Source of the DNA: Paenibacillus sp. sptzw28
GTDB taxonomy: Bacteria > Bacillota > Bacilli > Paenibacillales > Paenibacillaceae
NCBI RefSeq assembly: GCF_019550795.1
Contig: NZ_CP080545.1
Span: forward strand, 1,569,501 to 1,633,500
Length of the DNA stretch: 64,000 nt
Direction of reading: 5' to 3'
Shown: in pieces, positions 8,430 through 17,559 of the stretch
Position numbering within the stretch: the stretch's first letter is position 1
How the letters are laid out: every line of letters starts with the position of its first letter
Position numbers and translations under genes: made by a program
Notes under the pieces: model-generated
Database searches by the model: none
What the model was told of the DNA's origin: nothing
What the model saw: the letters and a program-made list of their open reading frames with translations, nothing else

Positions 8430-9941
8430 ATGAAACCATTGAAAGAAGAAGCTTATGTAGAGCGGCAAACCGCCCATCAGGAATCGATAAATTTAGGAAA
8501 CGAAGCGCTCGCAATTGTTAACGAATCGGTCGCCGGTGACCTGCATCGACTGCATTACCATCTCATGCCTCCCGCAAACTGGATGAATGACCCCAACGGT
8601 CTCGTTTACTACAAGGGGGAATACCATCTGTTCTATCAGCATTATCCGTACAGCCCCAAATGGGGCCCGATGCACTGGGGGCATGCCAAATCTAAGGATC
8701 TGGTTCATTGGGAGCATTTGCCAATCGCATTGGCGCCTTCCGAATGGTACGACAAGGGAACGCTGGACGGCCATGGCTGCTGGTCCGGTTCCGCAGTGGA
8801 CGATAACGGAGTATTAACGTTAATTTATACCGGTCATGTGGATGACAACGACATTAAGGAAACACAATGTATCGCGAGAAGCGAGGACGGCATTCATTTT
8901 GAAAAATATGCCGGCAACCCGGTTATCGCCGATTCCCCTGAGAAAAATTGCTTCGGATTCCGTGACCCGAAGGTTTGGAAATACGAGGATCAATGGTATA
9001 TGGTCGTCGGTTCCGGAAAAGACGGAAACGGCAAAATCCATTTGTATCGATCGGCGGATCTTAAGAGTTGGACGTATTTGGGTATTGCCGCGGAAAGCGA
9101 CGGTACAATGGGGGACATGTGGGAATGCCCGGATTTATTTCCCATGGGGGGACATCATGCATTGATCCTGTCGCCAATGAACGTTCAAGAAAGAAACATG
9201 TACCTCACAGGCGAAATGAACTATGAAACCGGCAAATTCGATTATCGCTACAAGGATAAATTGGATTACGGATACGACTTCTACGCGGCTCAGACGCTGC
9301 TGGACGGACAAAATCGCCGCATCCTGATGGCTTGGATGGACATGTGGGGCTCCAAATCGATTACCGAAGCGCCAAGCCGCGGTTGGTTAGGCGCGATGAC
9401 GATTCCGCGGGAGCTCGTTCCTGGGGAGCACGGCAAGCTCTTCATGAGGCCTGTGCAGGAGCATAAACTTCTGAGAAACGAGCATTATGCATTAGGAAGC
9501 CATACGATTGAATCCGATCAGATGAGAATCACTGGGTTCAGAAGCACAAGCTACGAATTGGAAGCCCGCATCGAGTTTGCCGCAGAGGTGAAGGAATTCG
9601 GCATCAAGCTGCGCTGCTCTGACGACGGCAAGGAAGAAACGGTTGTCACCTACAAGGTGGAAGACCGGATGCTGCAAATGAAGCGCGACTATGAGGGAAC
9701 CCGTGACCAACACATAAGCGTTGCTCCGCTTGAATGTACGGATGGATCGATGAAGCTGCACATTTTTGTGGATACATCGTCAGTGGAGCTTTTTGCCAAT
9801 GAAGGCGAGCGGGTCATTACGAATCGGGTTTATCCTTCTGGCGGCAGCGACGGGCTGCGGATATTCGCTGACGGAGGTCCCGTCAAGTTTGAGCTGGAAG
9901 CGTGGACGCTGAAAAATATATGGGTCCAAGGCGAAGCGTGA
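8430..9941 (+). CDS. Cytoplasmic GH32 beta-fructosidase (sucrase/exo-fructanase type)
   Basis: Enzyme of 503 residues without a signal peptide. It hydrolyses terminal beta-linked fructose from sucrose or imported fructo-oligosaccharides. The three GH32 landmarks are in place: WMNDPNG with nucleophile Asp54, FRDPKVW (Asp near 178) stabilising the transition state, and MWECPDLF with the acid/base Glu near 231. The five-bladed propeller (about 30-350) is followed by a beta-sandwich (to 503) ending in the usual VDTSSVELFANEGE pattern. Its length fits sucrose-6-phosphate hydrolase and levanase relatives. As the transporter is ABC type rather than PTS, the substrate is probably unphosphorylated. 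The GTAAGGAGATG upstream supports the start; ATG at 8430 is the first in frame. Confidence 0.94.
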   Translation: MKPLKEEAYVERQTAHQESINLGNEALAIVNESVAGDLHRLHYHLMPPANWMNDPNGLVYYKGEYHLFYQHYPYSPKWGPMHWGHAKSKDLVHWEHLPIALAPSEWYDKGTLDGHGCWSGSAVDDNGVLTLIYTGHVDDNDIKETQCIARSEDGIHFEKYAGNPVIADSPEKNCFGFRDPKVWKYEDQWYMVVGSGKDGNGKIHLYRSADLKSWTYLGIAAESDGTMGDMWECPDLFPMGGHHALILSPMNVQERNMYLTGEMNYETGKFDYRYKDKLDYGYDFYAAQTLLDGQNRRILMAWMDMWGSKSITEAPSRGWLGAMTIPRELVPGEHGKLFMRPVQEHKLLRNEHYALGSHTIESDQMRITGFRSTSYELEARIEFAAEVKEFGIKLRCSDDGKEETVVTYKVEDRMLQMKRDYEGTRDQHISVAPLECTDGSMKLHIFVDTSSVELFANEGERVITNRVYPSGGSDGLRIFADGGPVKFELEAWTLKNIWVQGEA

Positions 9942-9947
9942 GGCAGC

Positions 9948-11816
9948 ATGAGTAAGAAAGCGTGGGTCTGGACGGCCGGAGCAGCTGCAATCATACTCAT
10001 AGGGCTGGGAGCATTGGTTCTGATGACAGGTCATGGCAAATTGACTTCCTCGGAAGGCGGATCGGTCTCGGAAGAAGAATCGGCGTTCCAGTATTCGAGC
10101 GATCCGAATTACTATACGGAACGATACCGTCCCCAGTATCATTTATCGCCGCCCTATGGCAATATGAGCGATCCGAACGGCATGGTGTATTTTGAGGGCG
10201 AGTACCATCAGTTTTATCAAAACAGCGGGCAATGGGGACATGCCGTCAGCAAGAATTTGGTCCATTGGGAGAACCTGGATGTGGCTCTTGCCAGGGATTC
10301 GCTAGGAGAAATATGGTCCGGCAGCGCGGTGGTCGATTGGAACGATACAAGCGGATTTTTCGGAGGCAAAGCAGGTCTAGTCGCGATCTTTACCCATTTT
10401 AAAGGTGGCGTTCAGTCCCAGAGCATTGCCTACAGTAAAGATAAAGGCAGAACGTGGACCAAATACGAGGGGAATCCGGTTATACCCAGCCCGGGACTGA
10501 AAGATTTCAGGGATCCGAAAGTGTTCTGGCACGAACCGAGTCATTCCTGGGTCATGATCGTCTCGGTCGATAACCGTGTTCGCTTCTACAGATCGCCTGA
10601 TCTGAAAACATGGAAGATGGCCAGCGAGTTCGGAAGCGACCAAGGCTCGCACGCGGCTGTCTGGGAATGTCCGGATTTGTTCGAGCTGCCCGTGGAGGGG
10701 ACCAAAGAGAAGAAGTGGGTGTTGACCGTGAGCATTGGCAGCAATGCGCAAACCAAAGGGTCAACCGCTCAATACTTCATAGGGTCGTTCGACGGCACAA
10801 CGTTCACAAATGACAACAAGCCTTCGGACGTGCTGTGGACGGACTATGGCAAAGATTTCTACGCTGCTGTGTCCTATTCCGATATTCCGGCCAAAGACGG
10901 CCGCCGCATATGGCTGGGCTGGATGTCCAACTGGCGTTATCCGTTCGCCATGCCGACAGACGGATGGAAAGGGAATATGTCGATCCCGCGGGAGCTGCGG
11001 CTTAGGCAGGTGGAGGGTGAAGGCTTGCGGATGATTCAAGAGCCGATCAAGGAGCTGCAGACGCTGCGGGGCAAGGAAGTGTCTCTGCCTGAGCAGTCAT
11101 TGGATGCAAGCCATAACCCGTTCGCAGGTATAAAAGGAACGTCCTATGAGCTGGAAACGGAATTGACCGTCCAGCCAAATGCGAAATTTGCCTTCAATCT
11201 GAGACAAGGAAACGGCCAGACGACCGTTGTAAGCTATGACGCCCAGACCGGGCGGCTTACCTTCGATCGTACACATTCAGGCGCTGCCTCGTTTGAGCAA
11301 GGGTTCGCGGAGACGATGTCTGCGCCGGTAAGGCTGATCAACAATAAGCTGAAGCTCCGGTTCTTCGTCGATTCATCGAGCATTGAGCTGTTTGTGAACG
11401 ACGGTGAGACTGTTTTTTCCAACCTCATTTTCCCGGACCAGACAAGCAGCGGGTTGGAATTAACCGCGGCGGAAGGCGGCGTGACGCTAAATGAGGCTCA
11501 CTTCTATCCGATGCGATCGGTTTGGCGCGATGAAGATCCGGATGACCCTATGCCGCTTCGAATTGTCTTTGGCAAGGACTCGCTGGATGTACCCGTGGGC
11601 GACAGCCGGAAGATGGCGGCCGCTGTCCTACCGCTCAGCTCCCCCCAGCTGATCAGGTGGGAAGCAAGCGATGCTGCAGTCGCGGCTGTTGAAACGGCGG
11701 AAGACGGCGTTATCGTGAAAGGGCTGAAGCCGGGATCGGCAGAGATCAAAGCGACCAGCGAAGACGGCAGCGTGAGTGCGACTTTCAACATATTTGTGTA
11801 TGACAACAAGAAGTAA
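9948..11816 (+). CDS. Membrane-anchored or secreted GH32 fructanase with C-terminal Ig-like domain
   Basis: Protein of 622 residues. A hydrophobic segment near residues 6-27, without a clear cleavage site, suggests a signal anchor. The GH32 module starts at about residue 52 (YYTERYRPQYHLSPP). The nucleophile is in MSDPNG (Asp near 74), the stabiliser in DFRDPKVF (near 187) and the acid/base in WECPDLF (near 240). The sandwich domain has VDSSSIELFVND. Residues about 530-622 form a Big_2-like Ig domain (bacterial surface adhesin fold; VKGLKPGSAEIKATSEDGS). It starts six bases after the previous stop. The arrangement matches extracellular levanase/inulinase-type enzymes that feed the importer. 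Whether it acts endo or exo cannot be told from sequence alone. Confidence 0.92.
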   Translation: MSKKAWVWTAGAAAIILIGLGALVLMTGHGKLTSSEGGSVSEEESAFQYSSDPNYYTERYRPQYHLSPPYGNMSDPNGMVYFEGEYHQFYQNSGQWGHAVSKNLVHWENLDVALARDSLGEIWSGSAVVDWNDTSGFFGGKAGLVAIFTHFKGGVQSQSIAYSKDKGRTWTKYEGNPVIPSPGLKDFRDPKVFWHEPSHSWVMIVSVDNRVRFYRSPDLKTWKMASEFGSDQGSHAAVWECPDLFELPVEGTKEKKWVLTVSIGSNAQTKGSTAQYFIGSFDGTTFTNDNKPSDVLWTDYGKDFYAAVSYSDIPAKDGRRIWLGWMSNWRYPFAMPTDGWKGNMSIPRELRLRQVEGEGLRMIQEPIKELQTLRGKEVSLPEQSLDASHNPFAGIKGTSYELETELTVQPNAKFAFNLRQGNGQTTVVSYDAQTGRLTFDRTHSGAASFEQGFAETMSAPVRLINNKLKLRFFVDSSSIELFVNDGETVFSNLIFPDQTSSGLELTAAEGGVTLNEAHFYPMRSVWRDEDPDDPMPLRIVFGKDSLDVPVGDSRKMAAAVLPLSSPQLIRWEASDAAVAAVETAEDGVIVKGLKPGSAEIKATSEDGSVSATFNIFVYDNKK

Positions 11817-11867
11817 GGGTAACCAGTACGGACATGAATTGGGCAGCAACCAGGAGGGACACACGAT

Positions 11868-12550
11868 ATGAAACTTCTTGGGTTTATCGGCTGCGGGGTC
11901 ATTTCCACGGCACATTTGGAAGGGCTTGAGCAGTTAAAGCGTGCAGGCAGGGAGACGTTCGAGCTTAAAGGGCAGGTGCGGGGTGGATCAACGATCACGG
12001 CGTCCACTGCACCCATTTTTTCACGGAAGTGAACGGTCCGATCAAAGAAGTTTTCGCTTATGCGGAAATTTTCGAGAAGCAGCTCAGCAACGGGGAAACG
12101 ACGATTCATCCGACCGGCGAAGATACGTCGGTAACGGTTTTCCGATTCGATAACGGAGGGCTCGGACACTGGATGTGCAGTACGGCCGCACATGGGGAGA
12201 GCACCGGCGGAGTTTGGATCTACGGCAGCAAAGGCTGTTTCCGCCCAGGCAGCCATGCGACCCTTGAGAACGGACAAACCATGCCGATGGCCGAGATCAT
12301 CGAACGTTATGCGCCGGATGTGGCGGAAAATCCGTTTACCCATTCCTATGTGGAATTGTGGGATGCTATCGCGGATCGCAAGCCGCCGATCTCCAGCGCG
12401 GAACGGGGGCTGGAGGCTCTGGGGGTAGTATTTGCCGCGTTGGAGTCGGCGACGATCGGACAGCCTGTTGCGGTTCAGGAGATCATTTTCGGTCATAAGC
12501 ATGCCTACGAAGATACGGTTCTGCAGGAAATGGAAACATTCAAAAGATAG
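11868..12550 (+). pseudogene. Gfo/Idh/MocA-type oxidoreductase with internal deletion and frameshift
   Basis: ATG at 11868, with AGGAGGGA upstream, opens a Rossmann start (KLLGFIGCGVISTAHLEGL), but that frame stops at 12032. From about 11980 another frame carries the C-terminal domain of the same family (WINDHGVHCTHFFTEVNG, later YELWDAIADRKPPISSAERG-like sequence) to the stop at 12550. About 120-150 residues in the middle are missing and the two parts are out of register, so one deletion explains both. Intact relatives are NAD(P)-dependent sugar dehydrogenases of about 350-380 residues. The inactivated gene sits inside the fructan operon between GH32 and fructokinase genes. Confidence 0.85.
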
Positions 12551-12578
12551 TCTCGAAATCTGGTGGAGGTTATGAGAG

Positions 12579-13463
12579 ATGCGTATCGGCGCAATCGAAG
12601 CAGGCGGAACCAAATTTGTATGCGGCATAGGAAATGAACACGGCGTCATCGAAGAGCGCGTAAGCTTTCCTACGGAGCGTCCCGAACGAACGATGGAAAG
12701 CGTCATCGATTTTTTCAAAAACAAGCAAGTGGAAGCCATCGGGATCGGGTCATTCGGCCCGCTAAATATCGATCCTCAGAGCCCCTATTATGGATTCGTC
12801 ACGACGACCCCGAAACCAGGTTGGGCAAACTATCCGTTTCTGGATGTGTTCAGGAAAGTATTTGACGTCCCGTTCGGATGGGATACCGACGTGAACGCGG
12901 CCGCTTATGGCGAAGCGACTTGGGGAGCTGCAAAGGGGCTTGACAGTTGTGTTTATTTCACGGTAGGTACCGGTGTCGGCGTAGGTGTCTATTCGGAAGG
13001 GAAGCTTATTCACGGGCTTGTTCATCCCGAAGGCGGTCACGTGCTGACAAGACGCCACCCCGAAGACCGTTTTGCCGGAGTGTGTCCTTATCATGGCGAT
13101 TGCCTGGAAGGCATGGCGGCCGGTCCTGCGATTGAAGCAAGATGGGGAGTGAGAGGGAGTGAAATCCCCGCCCGTCATCCTGCCTGGGAAATCGAGGCGT
13201 TCTATATCGGTCAAGCGATAAGCAACGTCATCCTGACGCTGTCCCCGAAAAAAGTGATTTTGGGCGGTGGCGTCATGCATCAGCAGCAGTTATTTCCGCT
13301 TATTCGCAGCGAAGTCCGTAAAAATCTGAACGGGTATGTTCAGGCAGACGAAATTCTGGATCGGATCGATAACTATGTCGTTCCCCCAGGATTGGGAGAA
13401 AATGCAGGGCTGGCCGGTTCGCTGGCTCTGGGTCTTAACGCTCTGAAGAGATCGCGGAGATGA
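12579..13463 (+). CDS. ROK-family fructokinase
   Basis: Cytoplasmic sugar kinase of 294 residues, normal length for the GmuE/YdhR-ScrK group. The ATP-binding start is GAIEAGGTKFVCG. The catalytic Asp is in GWDTDVNAAAYGEA, the second phosphate-binding loop is FTVGTGVGVGV, and the ROK zinc site is HPEGGHVL followed by GVCPYHGDCLEGMAAG. It would phosphorylate the fructose released by the cytoplasmic GH32 enzyme to fructose 6-phosphate, feeding glycolysis. GTGGAGG lies upstream of the ATG. It closes the core catabolic operon. Confidence 0.93.
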   Translation: MRIGAIEAGGTKFVCGIGNEHGVIEERVSFPTERPERTMESVIDFFKNKQVEAIGIGSFGPLNIDPQSPYYGFVTTTPKPGWANYPFLDVFRKVFDVPFGWDTDVNAAAYGEATWGAAKGLDSCVYFTVGTGVGVGVYSEGKLIHGLVHPEGGHVLTRRHPEDRFAGVCPYHGDCLEGMAAGPAIEARWGVRGSEIPARHPAWEIEAFYIGQAISNVILTLSPKKVILGGGVMHQQQLFPLIRSEVRKNLNGYVQADEILDRIDNYVVPPGLGENAGLAGSLALGLNALKRSRR

Positions 13464-13539
13464 TCGGTTACTTTCACTGTTTGACGATCATTCATTTCTT
13501 GGAAAAGAGGGATGCATCATAAAACTTGCAACCAATGTT

Positions 13540-16500
13540 ATGAGGTTACTTTTGTCAGCCGCAATCTTGACTGCTTCGATTGGAATTTCTGTTGCCGCTC
13601 CGCAAACAGGTTTCGCAGCAGATAATGTCCAGATGAAAGCAAACACCAACCTGTCCGGTTGGCGGGTTACAGGAAAAGGAACGTTAGAGGATACCGAGCA
13701 GGGCATGCTGATCACCTCCGGGCCGGGTGACAACGCGATTGTGATGTCCGAGACCAGATCGGACGATTTCATTTATGAAGCGGATGTCCAAATAAAAGAC
13801 ATGAAGGCCGACGCAACGCTGGTCTTCCGTTCGAATGAAGACGGCTGGTCGTCTTATATGCTGCAAGTTGTGCCGAGTGCCGGTCTCCTGCGGCTGAAGG
13901 ATGCCCGCGGAGGTGACGGCAGGCTGTTTGAGGAACGGCAGGTCACTTTAAAGGAAGGAGAAATCTATCACCTCAAGGTGAAGGCCGACGGTGACAATCT
14001 GAAAGTGTACTGGGGCAGCCAGTATAAACCGATTATCGACGTCAATGACAGCGCGTACCATACAGGCTATCTCGGTCTTCATGTTTGGGATGGATCGGCT
14101 TTGTTCCAAAACATCCGAGTCAGCGGACTGAACGGCAATTTGGGGCAGACGATTGTGGAGCAAGGAACATGGCAGCCCGATCTGAAAGGCGATAAAGGCA
14201 TTGTGAGCGGCCAGAGCAAAGCGGTGAAAATATATGAATATGACAAGCAGGCCGCGGATTTTGTTTATGAAGGGAATATTGCTCTCGGCGATACGGGCGC
14301 AGAAGCTGCACTTGTTTTCAGGACAAGCGCTGACGGGTCGAAGGGCTATGAGGCGCTGCTGAAGAAAGAAGGGGATCAAGTCCGCGTACGGCTGCAGAAA
14401 TCGGATGGCACGGTTATACGGGATGCGGTTCAGGCTTACCCGAGCCAGCCGGCGGCCGTTCACCATCTGGAAGTGAATACGGAGGGCAAACGGATTCGGA
14501 TCTTTATCGACGGCTATACGCCTGCGGCGATCGACGTCGCGGATAGCAGCTATGAGAGCGGTTACGTTGGGTATGCGGTGGGGCAGGGCACTGCAAGCTT
14601 CCAGGATACTTATGTAACGGCTGCATCGGACTATTACACGGAAAAATATCGCCCGCAATATCATTATTCGCCGATCCGGGGATCGGCAAGTGATCCGAAT
14701 GGGCTTGTCTATTTCGAGGGCGAATATCATTTGTTCCATCAGGATGGCGGAACGTGGGCGCATGCGGTCAGCACGGATCTGGTTCATTGGAAGCAACTTC
14801 CTATTGCACTGCCTTGGAACGATCTTGGCCATGTCTGGTCCGGCTCGGCAGTTGCGGATATGAACAATGCTTCCGGTTTGTTCGGCGAATCCGGAGGAAA
14901 AGGCTTAATCGCCTATTACACAGCCTACAATCCGGACAGCCCAAACGGCAACCAGCGGATCGGTATTGCCTACAGCACTGATAAAGGGCGTACGTGGCAA
15001 TATGGGCCGATCGTCATCGAAAATCCGGGCAAAAATGGCGGGGATCCGGGAGGATGGGATTTCCGTGACCCGAAGGTGGTTCGGGATAATGATCACAATC
15101 GCTGGGTGATGGTCGTATCCGGAGGCGATCACGTCCGGATCTTTACATCGACGAATTTGATCGATTGGACACTGACGGATTTATTCGGTTATGGCAATTA
15201 TGTGCGCGGAGGGGTATGGGAATGCCCGGATTTATTCCAGCTTACCGTTGACGGCAGCGGTGAGAAGAAATGGGTGCTCATGATCAGCACCGGGGCTAAC
15301 CCGAAGACGGCCGGATCCGATGCCGAATATTTTGTCGGCGAGCTGACCGCGGAAGGAAAGTTTGTGAACGATAATCCGGCAGGCCAAGTGCTCAAGACGG
15401 ATTTCGGCAAAGAATTTTATGCTTCCATGACGTTCGCGGACATGCCTAATGATCGCAGAGTGATGCTGGCTTGGATGACGAATTGGGATTATCCGTTCGC
15501 GTTCCCGACTTCGGGCTGGAGCGGGGAGATGACCATTCCGAGAGAGCTATCGCTCAGATCGACGGAGGAAGGGGTGCGCTTATATCAAGCTCCTATTAAT
15601 GAGCTCTCGGCGCTGCGGAACAATCTTTATTCGACAGCGAATAAAGTCGTCGGCCCGGATTCGCCAAACTTGCTGAAAGGTCTGGTTTCCGGGGCTTATG
15701 AAATCGAAGCCGAAGTGGAAATTCCGGCAGGCAGCACCGTAACGGATTTCGGCTTCAACCTTCGCGAAGGGGCAGGCGGCAGCAAAACGGTAGTGGGTTA
15801 CAAAACCGGCGACAGCATCATGTTCATCGACCGGGCCGCTTCCGGCGAGACGGATTTCTCTCCTTTGTTCACAACCTACCATGAGGCTCCTTTGACACCG
15901 GATCATTCTAGGGTGAAAATGCATATTTTCGTGGATGAATCATCCGTTGAGGTTTTCGGGAACGACGGTCTTGTCGTCTTCTCGGATGTCATACTGCCGG
16001 ATCCCGCAAGCAGAACGATGAGCTTCTATGCTAATGGCGGAGAAGTCAAAGTCGTCTCGATGAATGCTTTCGCATTGGACAATACGTGGAGGGACAATGC
16101 CGATTCGTCTGCGAAAGTCGTAATGGATACCACTTTGAGGGAGCTTAGCGCCGGACAAACAGAAACGCTGTACGCCGCCGCCCGGAATGGTCCCGGCAAA
16201 GGAGGGCAGCCGATCGTTTGGAAAAGCAGCAATCCCAGTATCGTGAGGCTGGAATCCCAGGATAAGACGAGTGCTGCCATTAAAGCGGCAGGAATCGGAG
16301 AAGCGGTCATCACAGCCTCCACACCGAACGGCAAAGCATCCGCTAGCGTAAAGATCAGCGTGACCGGAGGCGAGTTTAAGACGAACTTATCCGGTTGGAG
16401 TGCGCATCCGTCGGGGTCCGACTGGGTACTGACCGATGACGGCATTCGCGGCAGCTATTTCACCGACGCCAATTATATGGCCCAAGAGGCTGCCGGCAAC

Positions 16501-17157
16501 TTTACGTATGAAGCCGATATGAAGCTCGCCGAGACGGGCGGGGCCGGCTCGATCCTGTTCCGGGCGAGCGAAGACGGACAGAGCGGTTATTATTTTAACC
16601 TGGATACGAGCATGAAAGCATACCGTTTATTTTATAAAGTGGACGGACGCTTTGCGGAACGCCAGGTATTGGCGAGAGTACCTCATTTCGTGCAAGCGGG
16701 CCTCACCTACAAGGTAAAGATTGTTGCGAGCGGACCGCACATCGAAATTTACGTCAACGGGGAGAAAATCATCGACTTGAACGACGGCACATTTGCGGAA
16801 GGACATTTCGGGATTAACGTATTCGGAGGACGCGCGTCCTATCAGAACGTCTTTGTAACGGGCGCAAGCGAGGCACAGCTGGATACGGTAGCCATTATCA
16901 ATGCCGGATCAGGGAAACGGTTATCGGCCGCACAGTCGCAAAACGGAGAGGTCGTTAACATTGGTGATGCGGATGAAGCCGCTTTTCAAAGCTGGGTGCT
17001 TGTGCCTGCCGGGGACGAGCGAGGCTCCTATTCGATCCGCACTACGGGAGGCAAGGCGCTTGATCTCGACATAGGCCAGAATAAACTTCAGCTTTATACG
17101 TATCTTGGTACGACAATCAACGATGGACTATTGCGGAGAATGAAGACGGAACCGTAA
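13540..17157 (+). CDS. Very large secreted multidomain GH32 fructanase, C-terminus frameshifted
   Basis: A 1205-residue frame. Order: signal peptide (about 1-29, ending GFAA), two concanavalin-like beta-sandwich modules (about 33-205 and 206-362), GH32 catalytic module (about 365-860) with SASDPNG (nucleophile Asp near 383), WDFRDPKV (near 507) and WECPDLF (near 561). Next come a Big_2-like module (about 862-945), a third concanavalin-like module (about 946-1105) and a ricin-type lectin start (from about 1118). The reading frame leaves the lectin pattern near 17115; the other frame continues it (NQRWTIAENEDGTVTI) to a stop at 17199-17201, so one indel truncates the lectin. The ATG at 13540 lacks a close ribosome site: GAAAAGAGGG (13501-13510) is eight bases from an in-frame ATA at 13519, which would give a better signal peptide (KLATNVMRLLL). 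It should degrade levan or inulin outside the cell. The catalytic part looks intact. Confidence 0.9.
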   Translation: MRLLLSAAILTASIGISVAAPQTGFAADNVQMKANTNLSGWRVTGKGTLEDTEQGMLITSGPGDNAIVMSETRSDDFIYEADVQIKDMKADATLVFRSNEDGWSSYMLQVVPSAGLLRLKDARGGDGRLFEERQVTLKEGEIYHLKVKADGDNLKVYWGSQYKPIIDVNDSAYHTGYLGLHVWDGSALFQNIRVSGLNGNLGQTIVEQGTWQPDLKGDKGIVSGQSKAVKIYEYDKQAADFVYEGNIALGDTGAEAALVFRTSADGSKGYEALLKKEGDQVRVRLQKSDGTVIRDAVQAYPSQPAAVHHLEVNTEGKRIRIFIDGYTPAAIDVADSSYESGYVGYAVGQGTASFQDTYVTAASDYYTEKYRPQYHYSPIRGSASDPNGLVYFEGEYHLFHQDGGTWAHAVSTDLVHWKQLPIALPWNDLGHVWSGSAVADMNNASGLFGESGGKGLIAYYTAYNPDSPNGNQRIGIAYSTDKGRTWQYGPIVIENPGKNGGDPGGWDFRDPKVVRDNDHNRWVMVVSGGDHVRIFTSTNLIDWTLTDLFGYGNYVRGGVWECPDLFQLTVDGSGEKKWVLMISTGANPKTAGSDAEYFVGELTAEGKFVNDNPAGQVLKTDFGKEFYASMTFADMPNDRRVMLAWMTNWDYPFAFPTSGWSGEMTIPRELSLRSTEEGVRLYQAPINELSALRNNLYSTANKVVGPDSPNLLKGLVSGAYEIEAEVEIPAGSTVTDFGFNLREGAGGSKTVVGYKTGDSIMFIDRAASGETDFSPLFTTYHEAPLTPDHSRVKMHIFVDESSVEVFGNDGLVVFSDVILPDPASRTMSFYANGGEVKVVSMNAFALDNTWRDNADSSAKVVMDTTLRELSAGQTETLYAAARNGPGKGGQPIVWKSSNPSIVRLESQDKTSAAIKAAGIGEAVITASTPNGKASASVKISVTGGEFKTNLSGWSAHPSGSDWVLTDDGIRGSYFTDANYMAQEAAGNFTYEADMKLAETGGAGSILFRASEDGQSGYYFNLDTSMKAYRLFYKVDGRFAERQVLARVPHFVQAGLTYKVKIVASGPHIEIYVNGEKIIDLNDGTFAEGHFGINVFGGRASYQNVFVTGASEAQLDTVAIINAGSGKRLSAAQSQNGEVVNIGDADEAAFQSWVLVPAGDERGSYSIRTTGGKALDLDIGQNKLQLYTYLGTTINDGLLRRMKTEP

Positions 17158-17214
17158 CAATCGCAAATGTCAACAACGGCAAACTATCCAATACGAGATA
17201 AAGAAAGTGATGCT

Positions 17215-17346
17215 ATGAATGACAGCCGAATTGTCGATGCTGCGGACCGAGCGAACGTATCCGTAGCCACTGTATGCAGAGTGCTGAACGGTGGGAAGCT
17301 TGTAAGTGAGAAGACCGAGGAAGGCTGCATGCGTTTGCTTCCTTGA
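17215..17346 (+). pseudogene. LacI-family repressor stub (DNA-binding helix-turn-helix only)
   Basis: A 43-codon frame starts at 17215 and carries a LacI-type headpiece: DAADRANVSVATVCRVLNGG followed by KLVSEKTEE. The recognition helix is recognisable, with Cys where most relatives have Ser. The frame drifts and stops at 17346, and no ligand-binding domain of about 280 residues follows. It is the 5' remnant of a local repressor gene, probably for fructan or sucrose genes given its position. It starts 14 bases after the restored end of the large GH32 gene. Confidence 0.75.
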
Positions 17347-17559
17347 ACATGTACAGCGGAGAAAAGTGGAAAATTTAGAGTAGCGTGAAGAATAGAAAAC
17401 GAGGCCCCCGTTGAATGCTCGTTGTGGGTCTGGTTATTATTTGTTCGATTTGTACGATTCTTTTTTTGGTGATAACATGATAGAGGGGAGGTGGGCAGAC
17501 GACCGATAGCGGACCTGCATTTCTAAGAACTTCATGCTAATATCAATGTCTGAAAATAT
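17347..17559. other. Intergenic region after the LacI stub
   Basis: No gene is visible. A weak inverted repeat (GAGGCCCCC against GTGGGTCT, 17400-17432) followed by a T-rich stretch could act as a poor terminator for the fructan genes. The rest is AT-rich and precedes the BNR-repeat lipoprotein gene. Confidence 0.35.

Noticed and set aside
11504..12739. Long minus-strand frame of 411 codons
   Set aside because: It is antisense to the end of a GH32 gene, the oxidoreductase remnant and the fructokinase start; the translation is low-complexity and matches nothing.
13948..14832. Minus-strand frame of 294 codons
   Set aside because: Antisense shadow of the large GH32 gene, which has clear domains in the plus frame.
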